DNA of 64,000 nucleotides from Diplonema papillatum (GCA_030068145.1 JAPJBO010000567.1:85575-149574); one strand, 5' to 3'; positions 30,791 through 43,816 are shown, counted from the stretch's first letter. Numbers and translations: made by a program. Notes: a model not told the origin generated them from the letters alone.

Positions 30791-33700
30791 AGCTCGCACA
30801 CACGAATCGGTCCGTGATGGTAGCCGGAAACCACATCCTCGCACACACGAATCGGCCCTTGTTGTTAGCTGGAAACCACATTCTCGCACACACGAATCGG
30901 TCCGTGATGGTAGCCGGAAACCACATCCTCGCACACACGAATCGGCCCGTGATGGTAGCCGGAAACCACATCCTCGCACACACGAATCGGCCCGTGATGT
31001 TAGCTGGAAACCACATTCTCGCACACACGAATCAGCCCATGATGGTAGCTGGAAACCACATTCTCGCACACACGAATCAGCCCTTGATGTTAGCTGGAAA
31101 CCACATTCTCGCACACACGAATCAGCCCATGATGTTAGCTGGAAACCACATTCTCGCACACACGAATCAGCCCATGATGTTAGCTGGAAACCACATTCTC
31201 GCACACACGAATCAGCCCATGATGTTAGCTGGAAACCACATTCTCGCACACACGAATCAGCCCATGATGTTAGCTGGAAACCACATTCTCGCACACACGA
31301 ATCAGCCCATGATGTTAGCTGGAAACCACATTCTCGCACACACGAATCAGCCCATGATGTTAGCTGGAAACCACATTCTCGCACACACGAATCAGCCCAT
31401 GATGTTAGCTGGAAACCACATTCTCGCACACACGAATCAGCCCATGATGTTAGCTGGAAACCACATTCTCGCACACACGAATCAGCCCATGATGTTAGCT
31501 GGAAACCACATTCTCGCACACACGAATCAGCCCATGATGTTAGCTGGAAACCACATTCTCGCACACACGAATCAGCCCATGATGTTAGCTGGAAACCACA
31601 TTCTCGCACACACGAATCAGCCCATGATGTTAGCTGGAAACCACATTCTCGCACACACGAATCAGCCCATGATGTTAGCTGGAAACCACATTCTCGCACA
31701 CACGAATCAGCCCATGATGTTAGCTGGAAACCACATTCTCGCACACACGAATCAGCCCATGATGTTAGCTGGAAACCACATTCTCGCACACACGAATCAG
31801 CCCATGATGTTAGCTGGAAACCACATTCTCGCACACACGAATCAGCCCATGATGTTAGCTGGAAACCACATTCTCGCACACACGAATCAGCCCATGATGT
31901 TAGCTGGAAACCACATTCTCGCACACACGAATCAGCCCATGATGTTAGCTGGAAACCACATTCTCGCACACACGAATCAGCCCATGATGTTAGCTGGAAA
32001 CCACATTCTCGCACACACGAATCAGCCCATGATGTTAGCTGGAAACCACATTCTCGCACACACGAATCAGCCCATGATGTTAGCTGGAAACCACATTCTC
32101 GCACACACGAATCAGCCCATGATGTTAGCTGGAAACCACATTCTCGCACACACGAATCAGCCCATGATGTTAGCTGGAAACCACATTCTCGCACACACGA
32201 ATCAGCCCATGATGTTAGCTGGAAACCACATTCTCGCACACACGAATCAGCCCATGATGTTAGCTGGAAACCACATTCTCGCACACACGAATCAGCCCAT
32301 GATGTTAGCTGGAAACCACATTCTCGCACACACGAATCAGCCCATGATGTTAGCTGGAAACCACATTCTCGCACACACGAATCAGCCCATGATGTTAGCT
32401 GGAAACCACATTCTCGCACACACGAATCAGCCCATGATGTTAGCTGGAAACCACATTCTCGCACACACGAATCAGCCCATGATGTTAGCTGGAAACCACA
32501 TTCTCGCACACACGAATCAGCCCATGATGTTAGCTGGAAACCACATTCTCGCACACACGAATCAGCCCATGATGTTAGCTGGAAACCACATTCTCGCACA
32601 CACGAATCAGCCCATGATGTTAGCTGGAAACCACATTCTCGCACACACGAATCAGCCCATGATGTTAGCTGGAAACCACATTCTCGCACACACGAATCAG
32701 CCCATGATGTTAGCTGGAAACCACATTCTCGCACACACGAATCAGCCCATGATGTTAGCTGGAAACCACATTCTCGCACACACGAATCAGCCCATGATGT
32801 TAGCTGGAAACCACATTCTCGCACACACGAATCAGCCCATGATGTTAGCTGGAAACCACATTCTCGCACACACGAATCAGCCCATGATGTTAGCTGGAAA
32901 CCACATTCTCGCACACACGAATCAGCCCATGATGTTAGCTGGAAACCACATTCTCGCACACACGAATCAGCCCATGATGTTAGCTGGAAACCACATTCTC
33001 GCACACACGAATCAGCCCATGATGTTAGCTGGAAACCACATTCTCGCACACACGAATCAGCCCATGATGTTAGCTGGAAACCACATTCTCGCACACACGA
33101 ATCAGCCCATGATGTTAGCTGGAAACCACATTCTCGCACACACGAATCAGCCCATGATGTTAGCTGGAAACCACATTCTCGCACACACGAATCAGCCCAT
33201 GATGTTAGCTGGAAACCACATTCTCGCACACACGAATCAGCCCATGATGTTAGCTGGAAACCACATTCTCGCACACACGAATCAGCCCATGATGTTAGCT
33301 GGAAACCACATTCTCGCACACACGAATCAGCCCATGATGTTAGCTGGAAACCACATTCTCGCACACACGAATCAGCCCATGATGTTAGCTGGAAACCACA
33401 TTCTCGCACACACGAATCAGCCCATGATGTTAGCTGGAAACCACATTCTCGCACACACGAATCAGCCCATGATGTTAGCTGGAAACCACATTCTCGCACA
33501 CACGAATCAGCCCATGATGTTAGCTGGAAACCACATTCTCGCACACACGAATCAGCCCATGATGTTAGCTGGAAACCACATTCTCGCACACACGAATCAG
33601 CCCATGATGTTAGCTGGAAACCACATTCTCGCACACACGAATCAGCCCATGATGTTAGCTGGAAACCACATTCTCGCACACACGAATCAGCCCATGATGT

Positions 33701-36597
33701 TAGCTGGAAACCACATTCTCGCACACACGAATCAGCCCATGATGTTAGCTGGAAACCACATTCTCGCACACACGAATCAGCCCATGATGTTAGCTGGAAA
33801 CCACATTCTCGCACACACGAATCAGCCCATGATGTTAGCTGGAAACCACATTCTCGCACACACGAATCAGCCCATGATGTTAGCTGGAAACCACATTCTC
33901 GCACACACGAATCAGCCCATGATGTTAGCTGGAAACCACATTCTCGCACACACGAATCAGCCCATGATGTTAGCTGGAAACCACATTCTCGCACACACGA
34001 ATCAGCCCATGATGTTAGCTGGAAACCACATTCTCGCACACACGAATCAGCCCATGATGTTAGCTGGAAACCACATTCTCGCACACACGAATCAGCCCAT
34101 GATGTTAGCTGGAAACCACATTCTCGCACACACGAATCAGCCCATGATGTTAGCTGGAAACCACATTCTCGCACACACGAATCAGCCCATGATGTTAGCT
34201 GGAAACCACATTCTCGCACACACGAATCAGCCCATGATGTTAGCTGGAAACCACATTCTCGCACACACGAATCAGCCCATGATGTTAGCTGGAAACCACA
34301 TTCTCGCACACACGAATCAGCCCATGATGTTAGCTGGAAACCACATTCTCGCACACACGAATCAGCCCATGATGTTAGCTGGAAACCACATTCTCGCACA
34401 CACGAATCAGCCCATGATGTTAGCTGGAAACCACATTCTCGCACACACGAATCAGCCCATGATGTTAGCTGGAAACCACATTCTCGCACACACGAATCAG
34501 CCCATGATGTTAGCTGGAAACCACATTCTCGCACACACGAATCAGCCCATGATGTTAGCTGGAAACCACATTCTCGCACACACGAATCAGCCCATGATGT
34601 TAGCTGGAAACCACATTCTCGCACACACGAATCAGCCCATGATGTTAGCTGGAAACCACATTCTCGCACACACGAATCAGCCCATGATGTTAGCTGGAAA
34701 CCACATTCTCGCACACACGAATCAGCCCATGATGTTAGCTGGAAACCACATTCTCGCACACACGAATCAGCCCATGTTGTTAGCTGGAAACCACATTCTC
34801 GCACACACGAATCAGCCCATGATGTTAGCTGGAAACCACATTCTCGCACACACGAATCAGCCCATGATGTTAGCTGGAAACCACATTCTCGCACACACGA
34901 ATCAGCCCATGATGTTAGCTGGAAACCACATTCTCGCACACACGAATCAGCCCATGATGTTAGCTGGAAACCACATTCTCGCACACACGAATCAGCCCAT
35001 GATGTTAGCTGGAAACCACATTCTCGCACACACGAATCAGCCCATGATGTTAGCTGGAAACCACATTCTCGCACACACGAATCAGCCCATGATGTTAGCT
35101 GGAAACCACATTCTCGCACACACGAATCAGCCCATGATGTTAGCTGGAAACCACATTCTCGCACACACGAATCAGCCCATGATGTTAGCTGGAAACCACA
35201 TTCTCGCACACACGAATCAGCCCATGATGTTAGCTGGAAACCACATTCTCGCACACACGAATCAGCCCATGATGTTAGCTGGAAACCACATTCTCGCACA
35301 CACGAATCAGCCCATGATGTTAGCTGGAAACCACATTCTCGCACACACGAATCAGCCCATGATGTTAGCTGGAAACCACATTCTCGCACACACGAATCAG
35401 CCCATGATGTTAGCTGGAAACCACATTCTCGCACACACGAATCAGCCCATGATGTTAGCTGGAAACCACATTCTCGCACACACGAATCAGCCCATGATGT
35501 TAGCTGGAAACCACATTCTCGCACACACGAATCAGCCCATGATGTTAGCTGGAAACCACATTCTCGCACACACGAATCAGCCCATGATGTTAGCTGGAAA
35601 CCACATTCTCGCACACACGAATCAGCCCATGATGTTAGCTGGAAACCACATTCTCGCACACACGAATCAGCCCATGATGTTAGCTGGAAACCACATTCTC
35701 GCACACACGAATCAGCCCATGATGTTAGCTGGAAACCACATTCTCGCACACACGAATCAGCCCATGATGTTAGCTGGAAACCACATTCTCGCACACACGA
35801 ATCAGCCCATGATGTTAGCTGGAAACCACATTCTCGCACACACGAATCAGCCCATGATGTTAGCTGGAAACCACATTCTCGCACACACGAATCAGCCCAT
35901 GATGTTAGCTGGAAACCACATTCTCGCACACACGAATCAGCCCATGATGTTAGCTGGAAACCACATTCTCGCACACACGAATCAGCCCATGATGTTAGCT
36001 GGAAACCACATTCTCGCACACACGAATCAGCCCATGATGTTAGCTGGAAACCACATTCTCGCACACACGAATCAGCCCATGATGTTAGCTGGAAACCACA
36101 TTCTCGCACACACGAATCAGCCCATGATGTTAGCTGGAAACCACATTCTCGCACACACGAATCAGCCCATGATGTTAGCTGGAAACCACATTCTCGCACA
36201 CACGAATCAGCCCATGATGTTAGCTGGAAACCACATTCTCGCACACACGAATCAGCCCATGATGTTAGCTGGAAACCACATTCTCGCACACACGAATCAG
36301 CCCATGATGTTAGCTGGAAACCACATTCTCGCACACACGAATCAGCCCATGATGTTAGCTGGAAACCACATTCTCGCACACACGAATCAGCCCATGATGT
36401 TAGCTGGAAACCACATTCTCGCACACACGAATCAGCCCATGATGTTAGCTGGAAACCACATTCTCGCACACACGAATCAGCCCATGATGTTAGCTGGAAA
36501 CCACATTCTCGCACACACGAATCAGCCCATGATGTTAGCTGGAAACCACATTCTCGCACACACGAATCAGCCCATGATGTTAGCTGGAAACCACATC
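30790..36597. repeat. Satellite: about 129 copies of a 45-bp unit
   Basis: The unit contains CGCACACACGAATCAGCCCA followed by TGATGTTAGCTGGAAAC. The first seven or so copies at the left edge are diverged (CGGTCCGTGATGGTAGCC variants); the interior is practically uniform, with one visible variant near 34777, and the right edge at 36597 is abrupt. Because 45 is a multiple of 3 and the unit lacks stops in three frames, ORFs of about 2,000 codons exist on both strands. I regard these as by-products. The pattern fits amplification and homogenisation by unequal exchange, with diverged units surviving at one edge. Confidence 0.98.
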
Positions 36598-36660
36598 AAT
36601 AATTGGAGTTCAAGGTAGCGGCCAACACACGATTCGGTCTAAAGTGCAACAAGGTGGGAA

Positions 36661-36710
36661 GACTAAAACCCCGGATCTCTAAGTGAACTTACAAACTTAC
36701 ACTCTGAAAA
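36661..36710 (+). promoter_or_regulatory. Recurrent motif M2 and a short gene D echo
   Basis: Motif M2 (ACCCCGGATCTCTAAGTGAA, then ACACTCTGAAAAG) is followed directly by about 35 bp (36708-36745) closely matching gene D codons at about 37325-37362 (GGAAGACAAGCG...GCCGGAATG). Thus gene D also has a tiny copy of itself on its 5' side. The M2 function is unknown. Confidence 0.45.
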
Positions 36711-36914
36711 GCGAGGGAAGACAAGCGACTCGCCGGAATGGACTGGTGAACGTGACAAGTGGCCTGTGTTACCCTTAAAGCCATGCACTTCAACACACAT
36801 TCACACGGTTCGATCGAAAAGGCAACGGTGCAACCCACATCCAGGGTTTGAATTCAGGGATCAAAGCGGTCGAAGAAAACCACAGCACACACCCACGGTC
36901 TTCAAAGCAGCAAC

Positions 36915-37073
36915 ATGGCGGCATTGGACGTGACGTGGTTCCTCGGGCTGGCCGTCTTCCTGGGCCTGTCGTACGTCGGGTTGAAGCGCGCGTTTCTGCG
37001 CGGAAACGACGAGTTCGCCGCCGACTCCTCTTCGAAGAAGCCCCGGAAACGGGGCGGCAACAACAAGAAGGCG

Positions 37074-37121
<48 letters not shown>

Positions 37122-38285
37122 ACTGCAGTCGGGAAGCAGTCGAAGCCGGAGGCTGGCGGCGCGGCAGCCGCCCCGGGCGGCGGCAAAGCGGCGAAGAAGC
37201 CGGCGGGCGACATGCCGAGCACGCACATCATGGTGAACGGGGCTTTGAAGAAGAGATCCGTCGCCCCCGAAGCGTCTCTGGTGGAGTGCGACGACGACGA
37301 AGGATTCACGGAGGTCCTCAGCCAAAAAGCGAAGGAAGACAAGCGCCTGGCCGGAATGACCCCGGCCCAGCGGAAGGCGTTCCGGCAGCGAATGGACCAG
37401 CAAGAAGCGGACCGGTGGGACCCGGTGGACAAGGTGGCGGCGCCGTCGTCGAAGGGCTACGCGGCCCTCGCCCAAAAACTCTCCCTCCCGGGGAAGTCGC
37501 TGCCGAAAAAAAAAGCGGAGCGGAAAGTGGTGCCGTCGGGCGTGTCGGAAAACGACTTCCTCTCGAAGATCAAGTCAGATGCGGCGGCGCGGCAGTCGAC
37601 GGAAACCGAAGGGTCGCCCTTCGAATTCTGCTACAAGGTGAACATCCAGAACCGGTGGTACCCTACGAGCGAGCTACTGCTCGCTGACGACTTCAGCCAC
37701 GCGAAGAAGCTGATCCAAGTGTACGCGAACAACCCGGAAACGTGCTTCGGCGGCTGGTTCATGAAGGTGGACGGGAAGGACTGGCTCGGCGACAAGACCA
37801 CCGACGAGCCCTGGACCGCGACGGCTCTCGCGCAGCCGGTGGCGAAGCTGGTCGGCGGGGAGGCTTCGGCGGAGTTCTCCGTGTCCTGGCACCAGAACTC
37901 CGCAGCCACCACGACCGCGCCCTCCAGCGGCACCGCGAAGCTGTCGGTTCCCAGCGACCGCCCGGACGTGCTGGTGCTGCAGCACACGGTGTCTCCCAGC
38001 GGGGGCACCGTGGTGCACAAGGTCGGCTTCCCCGAGTTCGTCGAGTGTCTAGCGCAGCAGCTGGCGATGCTGGTGACGTTCGCCCGGAAGATGGAGGCCG
38101 CGGCGCAGAGCTACGAGGACAGGCAGCAGGCCGCGGCGGACAAGAACCCGGAGAAGGCGGAGAAGGCGCTCGCGGGGCTTCGGGACGTGCGGGGCAAGCT
38201 CCCGCGCGCCGACAAGTTCCGGCAGCACATCGAGCCCCTGCTGCAGGCTGCGAAGGAAAGGTGGCCCTCGAAGTCTTTCGACTGA
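36915..38285 (+). CDS. Gene D: N-terminally anchored protein of unknown function
   Basis: 456 residues from ATG 36915 to TGA 38283-38285, with high GC3 throughout. Residues 7-25 are one hydrophobic segment (TWFLGLAVFLGLSYVGLKR) with basic residues after it, as in a signal anchor leaving the rest cytosolic. Residues 41-52 are basic and residues 54-69 are a poly-Gly run coded mostly by GGC. Residues 130-165 (acidic, then FTEVLSQKAKEDKRLAGM and QRKAFRQRMDQQEADRW) look helical. Residues 230-380 form a beta-rich-looking region (FCYKVNIQNRWYPT, then FGGWFMKVDGKDW), and the C-terminus (390-456) is helical, ending ERWPSKSFD. I recognise no family. Upstream, TTGAATTCAGGG is shared with 30310. Fragments of its 3' half are scattered over the next 1.8 kb. 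Confidence 0.8.
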
Positions 38286-38479
38286 ACCGATGTCCTCAAC
38301 AAACCCCTGCAGACAATCCTGCGTGAAGAGATGTGCTGTATTGCGAGATGGTGCATGAGGCTAGCCTGTTCCCGAGTTTTTCGAGTGCTCAGCAGCAGTT
38401 TCATGCGAACTTTCACTCTGAAAGTGCAGCAGGCAATCTTGTGGCTGCTAGTTACTCGGCGTGTGTGAAGGACTTGCTC

Positions 38480-39100
38480 GATAGTAAAGCCACGTTCCAC
38501 TGTCCTGGCACCAGAATTCCGCGGCGGCACCGCGAAGCTGTCGGTTCCCAGAGACCGCCCCGGCGTGCTGGTGCTGCAGCACACGGTGTCTCCCAGCGGG
38601 GGCACCGTGGTGCACAAGGTAGGCTTCCCCGAGTTCGTTGAGTGTCTAGCCTGGCGATGCTGGTGCCGTTTGCCCGGAAGATGGAGGCCGCGGCGCACTG
38701 TCTTGACACCAGAACGAGGCACACCACAATGGCTCTGCTCGCGTAGCCAAGAGTTTAGAAAGGGATTGCATTGGTACTATCGTCCCTCGGGACTACTGAC
38801 AGGCCTTCAACTACCCTGAGCAGCGCCCTGTGCACGTGTTGCCATTAGCCGTGCTTGCACACGTGGACGGGGACCACCGCGAGGAGGTTGGCAACTCCGA
38901 TTTAGATCCCCGCCAAGAGTTGTCCACTAAATGCTAGCGTTATTAGGTGTTGCATGAGGTTCGCTTTCCCCAGTTTGCCGGGTGTTTAGCGCCGCGGCAT
39001 CTATGCTGGTGGCGTTGGCGTGGAAGACGCAACCTGCTGCAGGCTGCGGAGGAAAGCTGGCCCGCGAAGTCTTTTGATTGCCTCAACGAGAACCAATACG
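38480..39100 (+). pseudogene. Two partial copies of the gene D 3' half
   Basis: 38494-38700 matches gene D about 37890-38105 with internal deletions (for example between GGCACCAGAATTCCGC and GGCGGCACCGCGAAGC). 38950-39100 matches about 38020-38070, then jumps to the end (CTGCAGGCTGCGGAGGAAAG, like 38243 onward) and 3' flank. They are frame-broken relics in gene order and orientation. Confidence 0.88.
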
Positions 39101-39270
39101 CCCCTGCAGACAATCCTGCGGGAAGAACTTGCTCGTTGAAGCCACGTTCCACTGTCCTGACACCAGAATGACACACCACAGTGGCTCTGCACGTGTAGCC
39201 AAAGAATGTAAATGTGTTGCATTAGTGCGTTTGTCGTTTGTCGGACCTTCGACTACCGTGAGCAACGCAC

Positions 39271-39970
39271 TAGGCGCTGCATGAAGTTAGGCTGTTCCCA
39301 AGTTTGTCGAGTGTTTAGCGCAGCAGCTGTTGATGCTGGTAACGTTCGCCCAAGAGTCGTCCACTATGTGCTAGCGTTATTAGATGTTGCATGAGGTTAG
39401 CTTTCCCGAGTTTGCCGGGTGTTTAGCGCAGCAGCTGTTGATGCTGGTAACGTTCGCCCAAGAGTCGTCCACTATGTGCTAGCGTTATTAGATGTTGCAT
39501 GAGGTTAGCTTTCCCGAGTTTGCCGGGTGTTTAGCGCAGCAGCTGTTGATGCTGGTAACGTTCGCCCAAGAGTCGTCCACTATGTGCTAGCGTTATTAGA
39601 TGTTGCATGAGGTTAGCTTTCCCGAGTTTGCCGGGTGTTTAGCGCAGCAGCTGTTGATGCTGGTAACGTTCGCCCAAGAGTCGTCCACTATGTGCTAGCG
39701 TTATTAGATGTTGCATGAGGTTAGCTTTCCCGAGTTTGCCGGGTGTTTAGCGCAGCAGCTGTTGATGCTGGTAACGTTCGCCCAAGAGTCGTCCACTATG
39801 TGCTAGCGTTATTAGATGTTGCATGAGGTTAGCTTTCCCGAGTTTGCCGGGTGTTTAGCGCAGCAGCTGTTGATGCTGGTAACGTTCGCCCAAGAGTCGT
39901 CCACTATGTGCTAGCGTTATTAGATGTTGCATGAGGTTAGCTTTCCCGAGTTTGCCGGGTGTTTAGCGCC
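39271..39970 (+). repeat. 108-bp minisatellite derived from gene D coding sequence
   Basis: Units recur every 108 bp (TAGATGTTGC at 39381, 39489, 39597, 39705, 39813, 39921; a diverged first unit at 39271). Each unit contains GAGTTTGCCGGGTGTTTAGC and GCAGCAGCTGTTGATGCTGG, then TAACGTTCGCCCAAGAG. This matches gene D at about 38033-38095 (GAGTTCGTCGAGTGTCTAGC and following). The inner units are almost identical. Confidence 0.95.
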
Positions 39971-40070
39971 GCGGCAGTCTCTGCTGGTGGCGTTGGCGTG
40001 GAAGACGTAACCTGCTGCAGGCTTCAAAGGAAAGCTGACCCTCGAAGTCTTTCGACTGACTCAACGAGTA
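39951..40070 (+). pseudogene. Terminal gene D fragment
   Basis: Follows the minisatellite and ends with text matching gene D's last codons (CTCGAAGTCTTTCGACTGA). It shares the GCCGCGGCA variant and GGCGTTGGCGTGGAAGACG with 38990-39040, so those two copies are sisters. Confidence 0.85.
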
Positions 40071-41145
40071 CCGATGCCCGACCCTTCCTTCGACTGGCAC
40101 GACGCCGCGTAGAGCATCGGACCTTTGAAAGCGAACTTTTGACTCTGAAGCACCGCAAACAATCCTGTGGCCGCTAGTTACACGGCGCGAAGGGCGTGCT
40201 CCGTTAAAGTTCTTTTGCCCGCCGTGCTTTACTCCTACCGATGAGGCACACCACAATGGCTCTGCGAAGAGCCATGCTCGTGTTGGAGCTGGTGCAGATG
40301 GTTAGATTCTTGAGTTTGTCGAGTGCTTGATGATCAGGAAGACGATAGTAAACCTGGCGCGCCCAGACGTGACTTTTGTGCATGCCGGAAGAGACCTGGC
40401 CCCCAGGGGTACCAGGAAGAGACCTCATGGTCGCGGCCTACACGCCGACCATCACGAAGCCCGTGGGCTCGTGTTGCCGAGGCTGATCTTGAAGCTTCTC
40501 GAGTACTTATAAAAGATGCCACAGAATAAGCCCTTCAACCCTCTTGCTTGCGTCAGTTCGAGGCTGACACTTCATTGGCTGGCATGTAGTACATGCAGAA
40601 AAGTCCGGAAGGTCACAGCACCTTCAAGGACCTGCACCAGCACTGACACCCCGCCGGCGTACTCAGATCCAGTTTGCTGCCTTCCTGTACCTACAATTGT
40701 TCTCTACCAAGTCCTTGTAAAAAGTGTCGCGGGAAAAGTCTGGCAGCCGCTGTTCAACGGCTTTGTCACGCGGGCTGCCGTGAGATCACCCAGGTGACAC
40801 TACTGATTTACTTTTAACCATACTTCAACCCTCTTGTTTGCGACAAAAGTCCCGAAGGTGGTTCTCTTAAAAAAGGTGTCACGGGATAAGCCCGGCAGCC
40901 GCTACTCATCGGCTTTGCCATGTGGGCGGCCCTGAGATCACCCCCCTCAGGTGACACCACTGATTTACTTTTCACCATACCTCAACCTTCTTGTTTGCGA
41001 CAGCTCCCGGCTGACACTTCATTGGCTGGCATATAACACACGCAGAAAAGTCCGGAAGGTCACAGCGCCTTGAAGGACCTGCACCAGCACTGACACCCCG
41101 CCGGCGTACTCCGATCCAGTTTGCTGCCTTCCTGTACCTATAGTT
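40071..41145 (+). repeat. Spacer with a ~180-bp direct duplication, 452 bp apart
   Basis: The block from GAGGCTGACACTTCATTGGC to CTTCCTGTACCTA occurs at about 40560-40695 and 41010-41140. Between them a second block (AAGCCCGGCAGCCGCT type, with GCTGCCGTGAGATCACCC) occurs twice, at 40735-40800 and 40888-40960. The rest (40071-40530) contains another gene D-flank-like piece with CAAACAATCCTGTGGCCGC (about 40150). No gene is seen. Confidence 0.75.
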
Positions 41146-41653
41146 GTTCTGTCGGCCTCTGGCCAGAGGCTTCTGGCGTTAACAGCTGTTGAATCAATGG
41201 CTCTCCCCACCATCCCCACCCCTCCTCTTCCCTGCGTAATGCGTCGTAATCGTCATCATCCGGACATGTTCTCTCACGGTATGGACGCCCCGTTTTCTCC
41301 TCGCGTCCTTCTATCATTCGTCGCGAGACACGGCTCATTCGACAACCTTTCCCTTTCGAAAGCCCGCTTGTTTATGCGTGCGGTGGTCCTGCACGAGACA
41401 CGGGCACCTGCCTCGTGTGGGGCAGGTGGGCCTGTGACCCGCTTCGAGAACTCTGAGGCCGGCATGTGTGGCGTTTCCGGGATACATGTCGGCTTCCTAC
41501 TCATGGGGGACCAAGGCAGGCACTTTCACACTTCAAACATAGGACAAACCACTTCTTGCTCGATGCGTGCAAGTGGAGACGCGGGCGGGTCTGCTACCAA
41601 GAGCCGTTGATTCAACAGCTGTTGACTGCCAAAAGCCTCCGGCGTGACAGAAC
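41146..41653. mobile_element. Foldback/MITE-like element with ~55-bp inverted ends
   Basis: Starts GTTCTGTCGGCCTCTGG and contains TTAACAGCTGTTGAATCAA. The right end is the inverse (TTGATTCAACAGCTGTTGA ... GACAGAAC). The interior of about 400 bp has no recognisable protein. I could not define a target duplication. Confidence 0.7.
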
Positions 41654-42078
41654 GATGAAGTACAGCAACAGAACTCCGCGGCAGAAAGGTAGCGAATCGG
41701 GCATCCTGGCTCAGGCATGAGAGTTGAAGTCTATCGCGGATGCAGAAAAGCTTTCTCCATCACGCAACGAGCGAGCTGTACGAAAACCACCAATCCGGAC
41801 GTCCCGCGGGATCGTCGGCAACACAAAACGAAGCGAAAGGGGGAACCCGAAGGGCAGTCTGCTGCAGATGATTCGTATCCAAGCGGTGACTTTGTCATCC
41901 TTGACGCATTCGGCGCCAAAAATGAAGAAGCAAAAACCGAGCCAGCGAGCTTTTAGTGTGTGGGTATTATTGTCCAAATGAAAAGGGGGTTGCTCTCTCT
42001 TTTATATTCCGCTAAAAATTCCGCTGTGCCGGGAAGACAGCCCGCTGTGCTGCAAGACCGCAAAGGGAAGGGGGGTGG
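41654..42078 (+). other. Short ORF preceded by motif M1-like text
   Basis: The frame at 41717-41956 reads 79 codons, with a better-looking second half (AADDSYPSGDFVILDAFGAK, then NEEAKTEPASF and a stop). M1-like sequence (CCACCAATCCGGACGTCC, then GGGATCGTCGGCAACACAAA) lies within it at 41783-41830. It may be a captured or broken gene start. Nothing is recognised. Confidence 0.35.
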
Positions 42079-43526
42079 CCCCGTGCACATCACAGGACGA
42101 CACACGCCCCGTGCACATCACAGGACGACACACGCCCCGTGCACATCACAGGATGACACACGCCCCGTGCACATCACAGGACGACACACGCCCCGTGCAC
42201 ATCACAGGACGACACACGCCCCGTGCACATCACAGGACGACACACGCCCCGTGCACATCACAGGACGACACACGCCCCGTGCACATCACAGGACGACACA
42301 CGCCCCGTGCACATCACAGGACGACACACGCCCCGTGCACATCACAGGACGACACACGCCCCGTGCACATCACAGGACGACACACGCCCCGTGCACATCA
42401 CAGGACGACACACGCCCCGTGCACATCACAGGACGACACACGCCCCGTGCACATCACAGGACGACACACGCCCCGTGCACATCACAGGACGACACACGCC
42501 CCGTGCACATCACAGGACGACACACGCCCCGTGCACATCACAGGACGACACACGCCCCGTGCACATCACAGGACGACACACGCCCCGTGCACATCACAGG
42601 ACGACACACGCCCCGTGCACATCACAGGACGACACACGCCCCGTGCACATCACAGGACGACACACGCCCCGTGCACATCACAGGACGACACACGCCCCGT
42701 GCACATCACAGGACGACACACGCCCCGTGCACATCACAGGACGACACACGCCCCGTGCACATCACAGGACGACACACGCCCCGTGCACATCACAGGACGA
42801 CACACGCCCCGTGCACATCACAGGACGACACACGCCCCGTGCACATCACAGGACGACACACGCCCCGTGCACATCACAGGACGACACACGCCCCGTGCAC
42901 ATCACAGGACGACACACGCCCCGTGCACATCACAGGACGACACACGCCCCGTGCACATCACAGGACGACACACGCCCCGTGCACATCACAGGACGACACA
43001 CGCCCCGTGCACATCACAGGACGACACACGCCCCGTGCACATCACAGGACGACACACGCCCCGTGCACATCACAGGACGACACACGCCCCGTGCACATCA
43101 CAGGACGACACACGCCCCGTGCACATCACAGGACGACACACGCCCCGTGCACATCACAGGACGACACACGCCCCGTGCACATCACAGGACGACACACGCC
43201 CCGTGCACATCACAGGACGACACACGCCCCGTGCACATCACAGGACGACACACGCCCCGTGCACATCACAGGACGACACACGCCCCGTGCACATCACAGG
43301 ACGACACACGCCCCGTGCACATCACAGGACGACACACGCCCCGTGCACATCACAGGACGACACACGCCCCGTGCACATCACAGGACGACACACGCCCCGT
43401 GCACATCAAAGGACGACACACGCCCCGTGCACATCACAGGACGACACACGCCCCGTGCACATCACAGGACGACACACGCCCCGTGCACATCACAGGACGA
43501 CACACGCCCCGTGCACATCAAAGGAC
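42079..43526. repeat. Satellite: about 52 copies of a 28-bp unit
   Basis: The unit is CACATCACAGGACGACACACG plus CCCCGTG-type text repeated head to tail. Visible variants are a GGATGACAC change near 42152 and AAAGGAC changes near 43408 and 43519. Since 28 is not a multiple of 3, each frame cycles through the same 28-residue super-repeat, and no stop occurs in any forward frame. The three overlapping ORFs are by-products. There are no unique spacers, so it is not a CRISPR array. Confidence 0.97.
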
Positions 43527-43570
43527 AGCTTCATCAAAAATCACCGCAGTTTTTATTCCAATTTTTTTTT

Positions 43571-43702
43571 TGTATAAGCACCTGCTTTGTAGGAAATGCT
43601 TGAGGAGACTGCCAGTTGCGATAGATCAAAGGAGGTAAATGTGCTGTAGCCCACACGAAACACAGGTAAATCTGGGTTTAGTGGCGGCCGTAAGCGTTCT
43701 TA
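43571..43702 (+). repeat. Dispersed repeat family R1, copy
   Basis: Contains GGAAATGCTTGAGGAGACTG, then a GATCAAAGGAGGTAAATG block, CCCACACGAAACACAGGT and GTAAGCGTT. It has the same order as 57028-57240. Confidence 0.8.
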
Positions 43703-43816
43703 TGCAATTTGTCGAGAACAAAAACAGATCGATGACAGCGTACTATCCTCACTCCCGTTAGATGAACAAAACAGGTTTGAAGGAAGTGCGCACAAACAAA
43801 CGGGACGTAAGTGAGA

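Noticed and set aside
30377-36618. ORFs of about 2,000 codons on both strands
   Set aside because: They are produced by a 45-bp repeat without stops in three frames; there is no independent evidence of coding.
42079-43526. CRISPR-like regular array
   Set aside because: Units are contiguous with no unique spacers, and the genome is eukaryotic.
41960-43638. Three overlapping ORFs of about 470-550 codons
   Set aside because: A 28-bp unit read in three frames gives the same 28-residue cycle; this is a by-product of the satellite.
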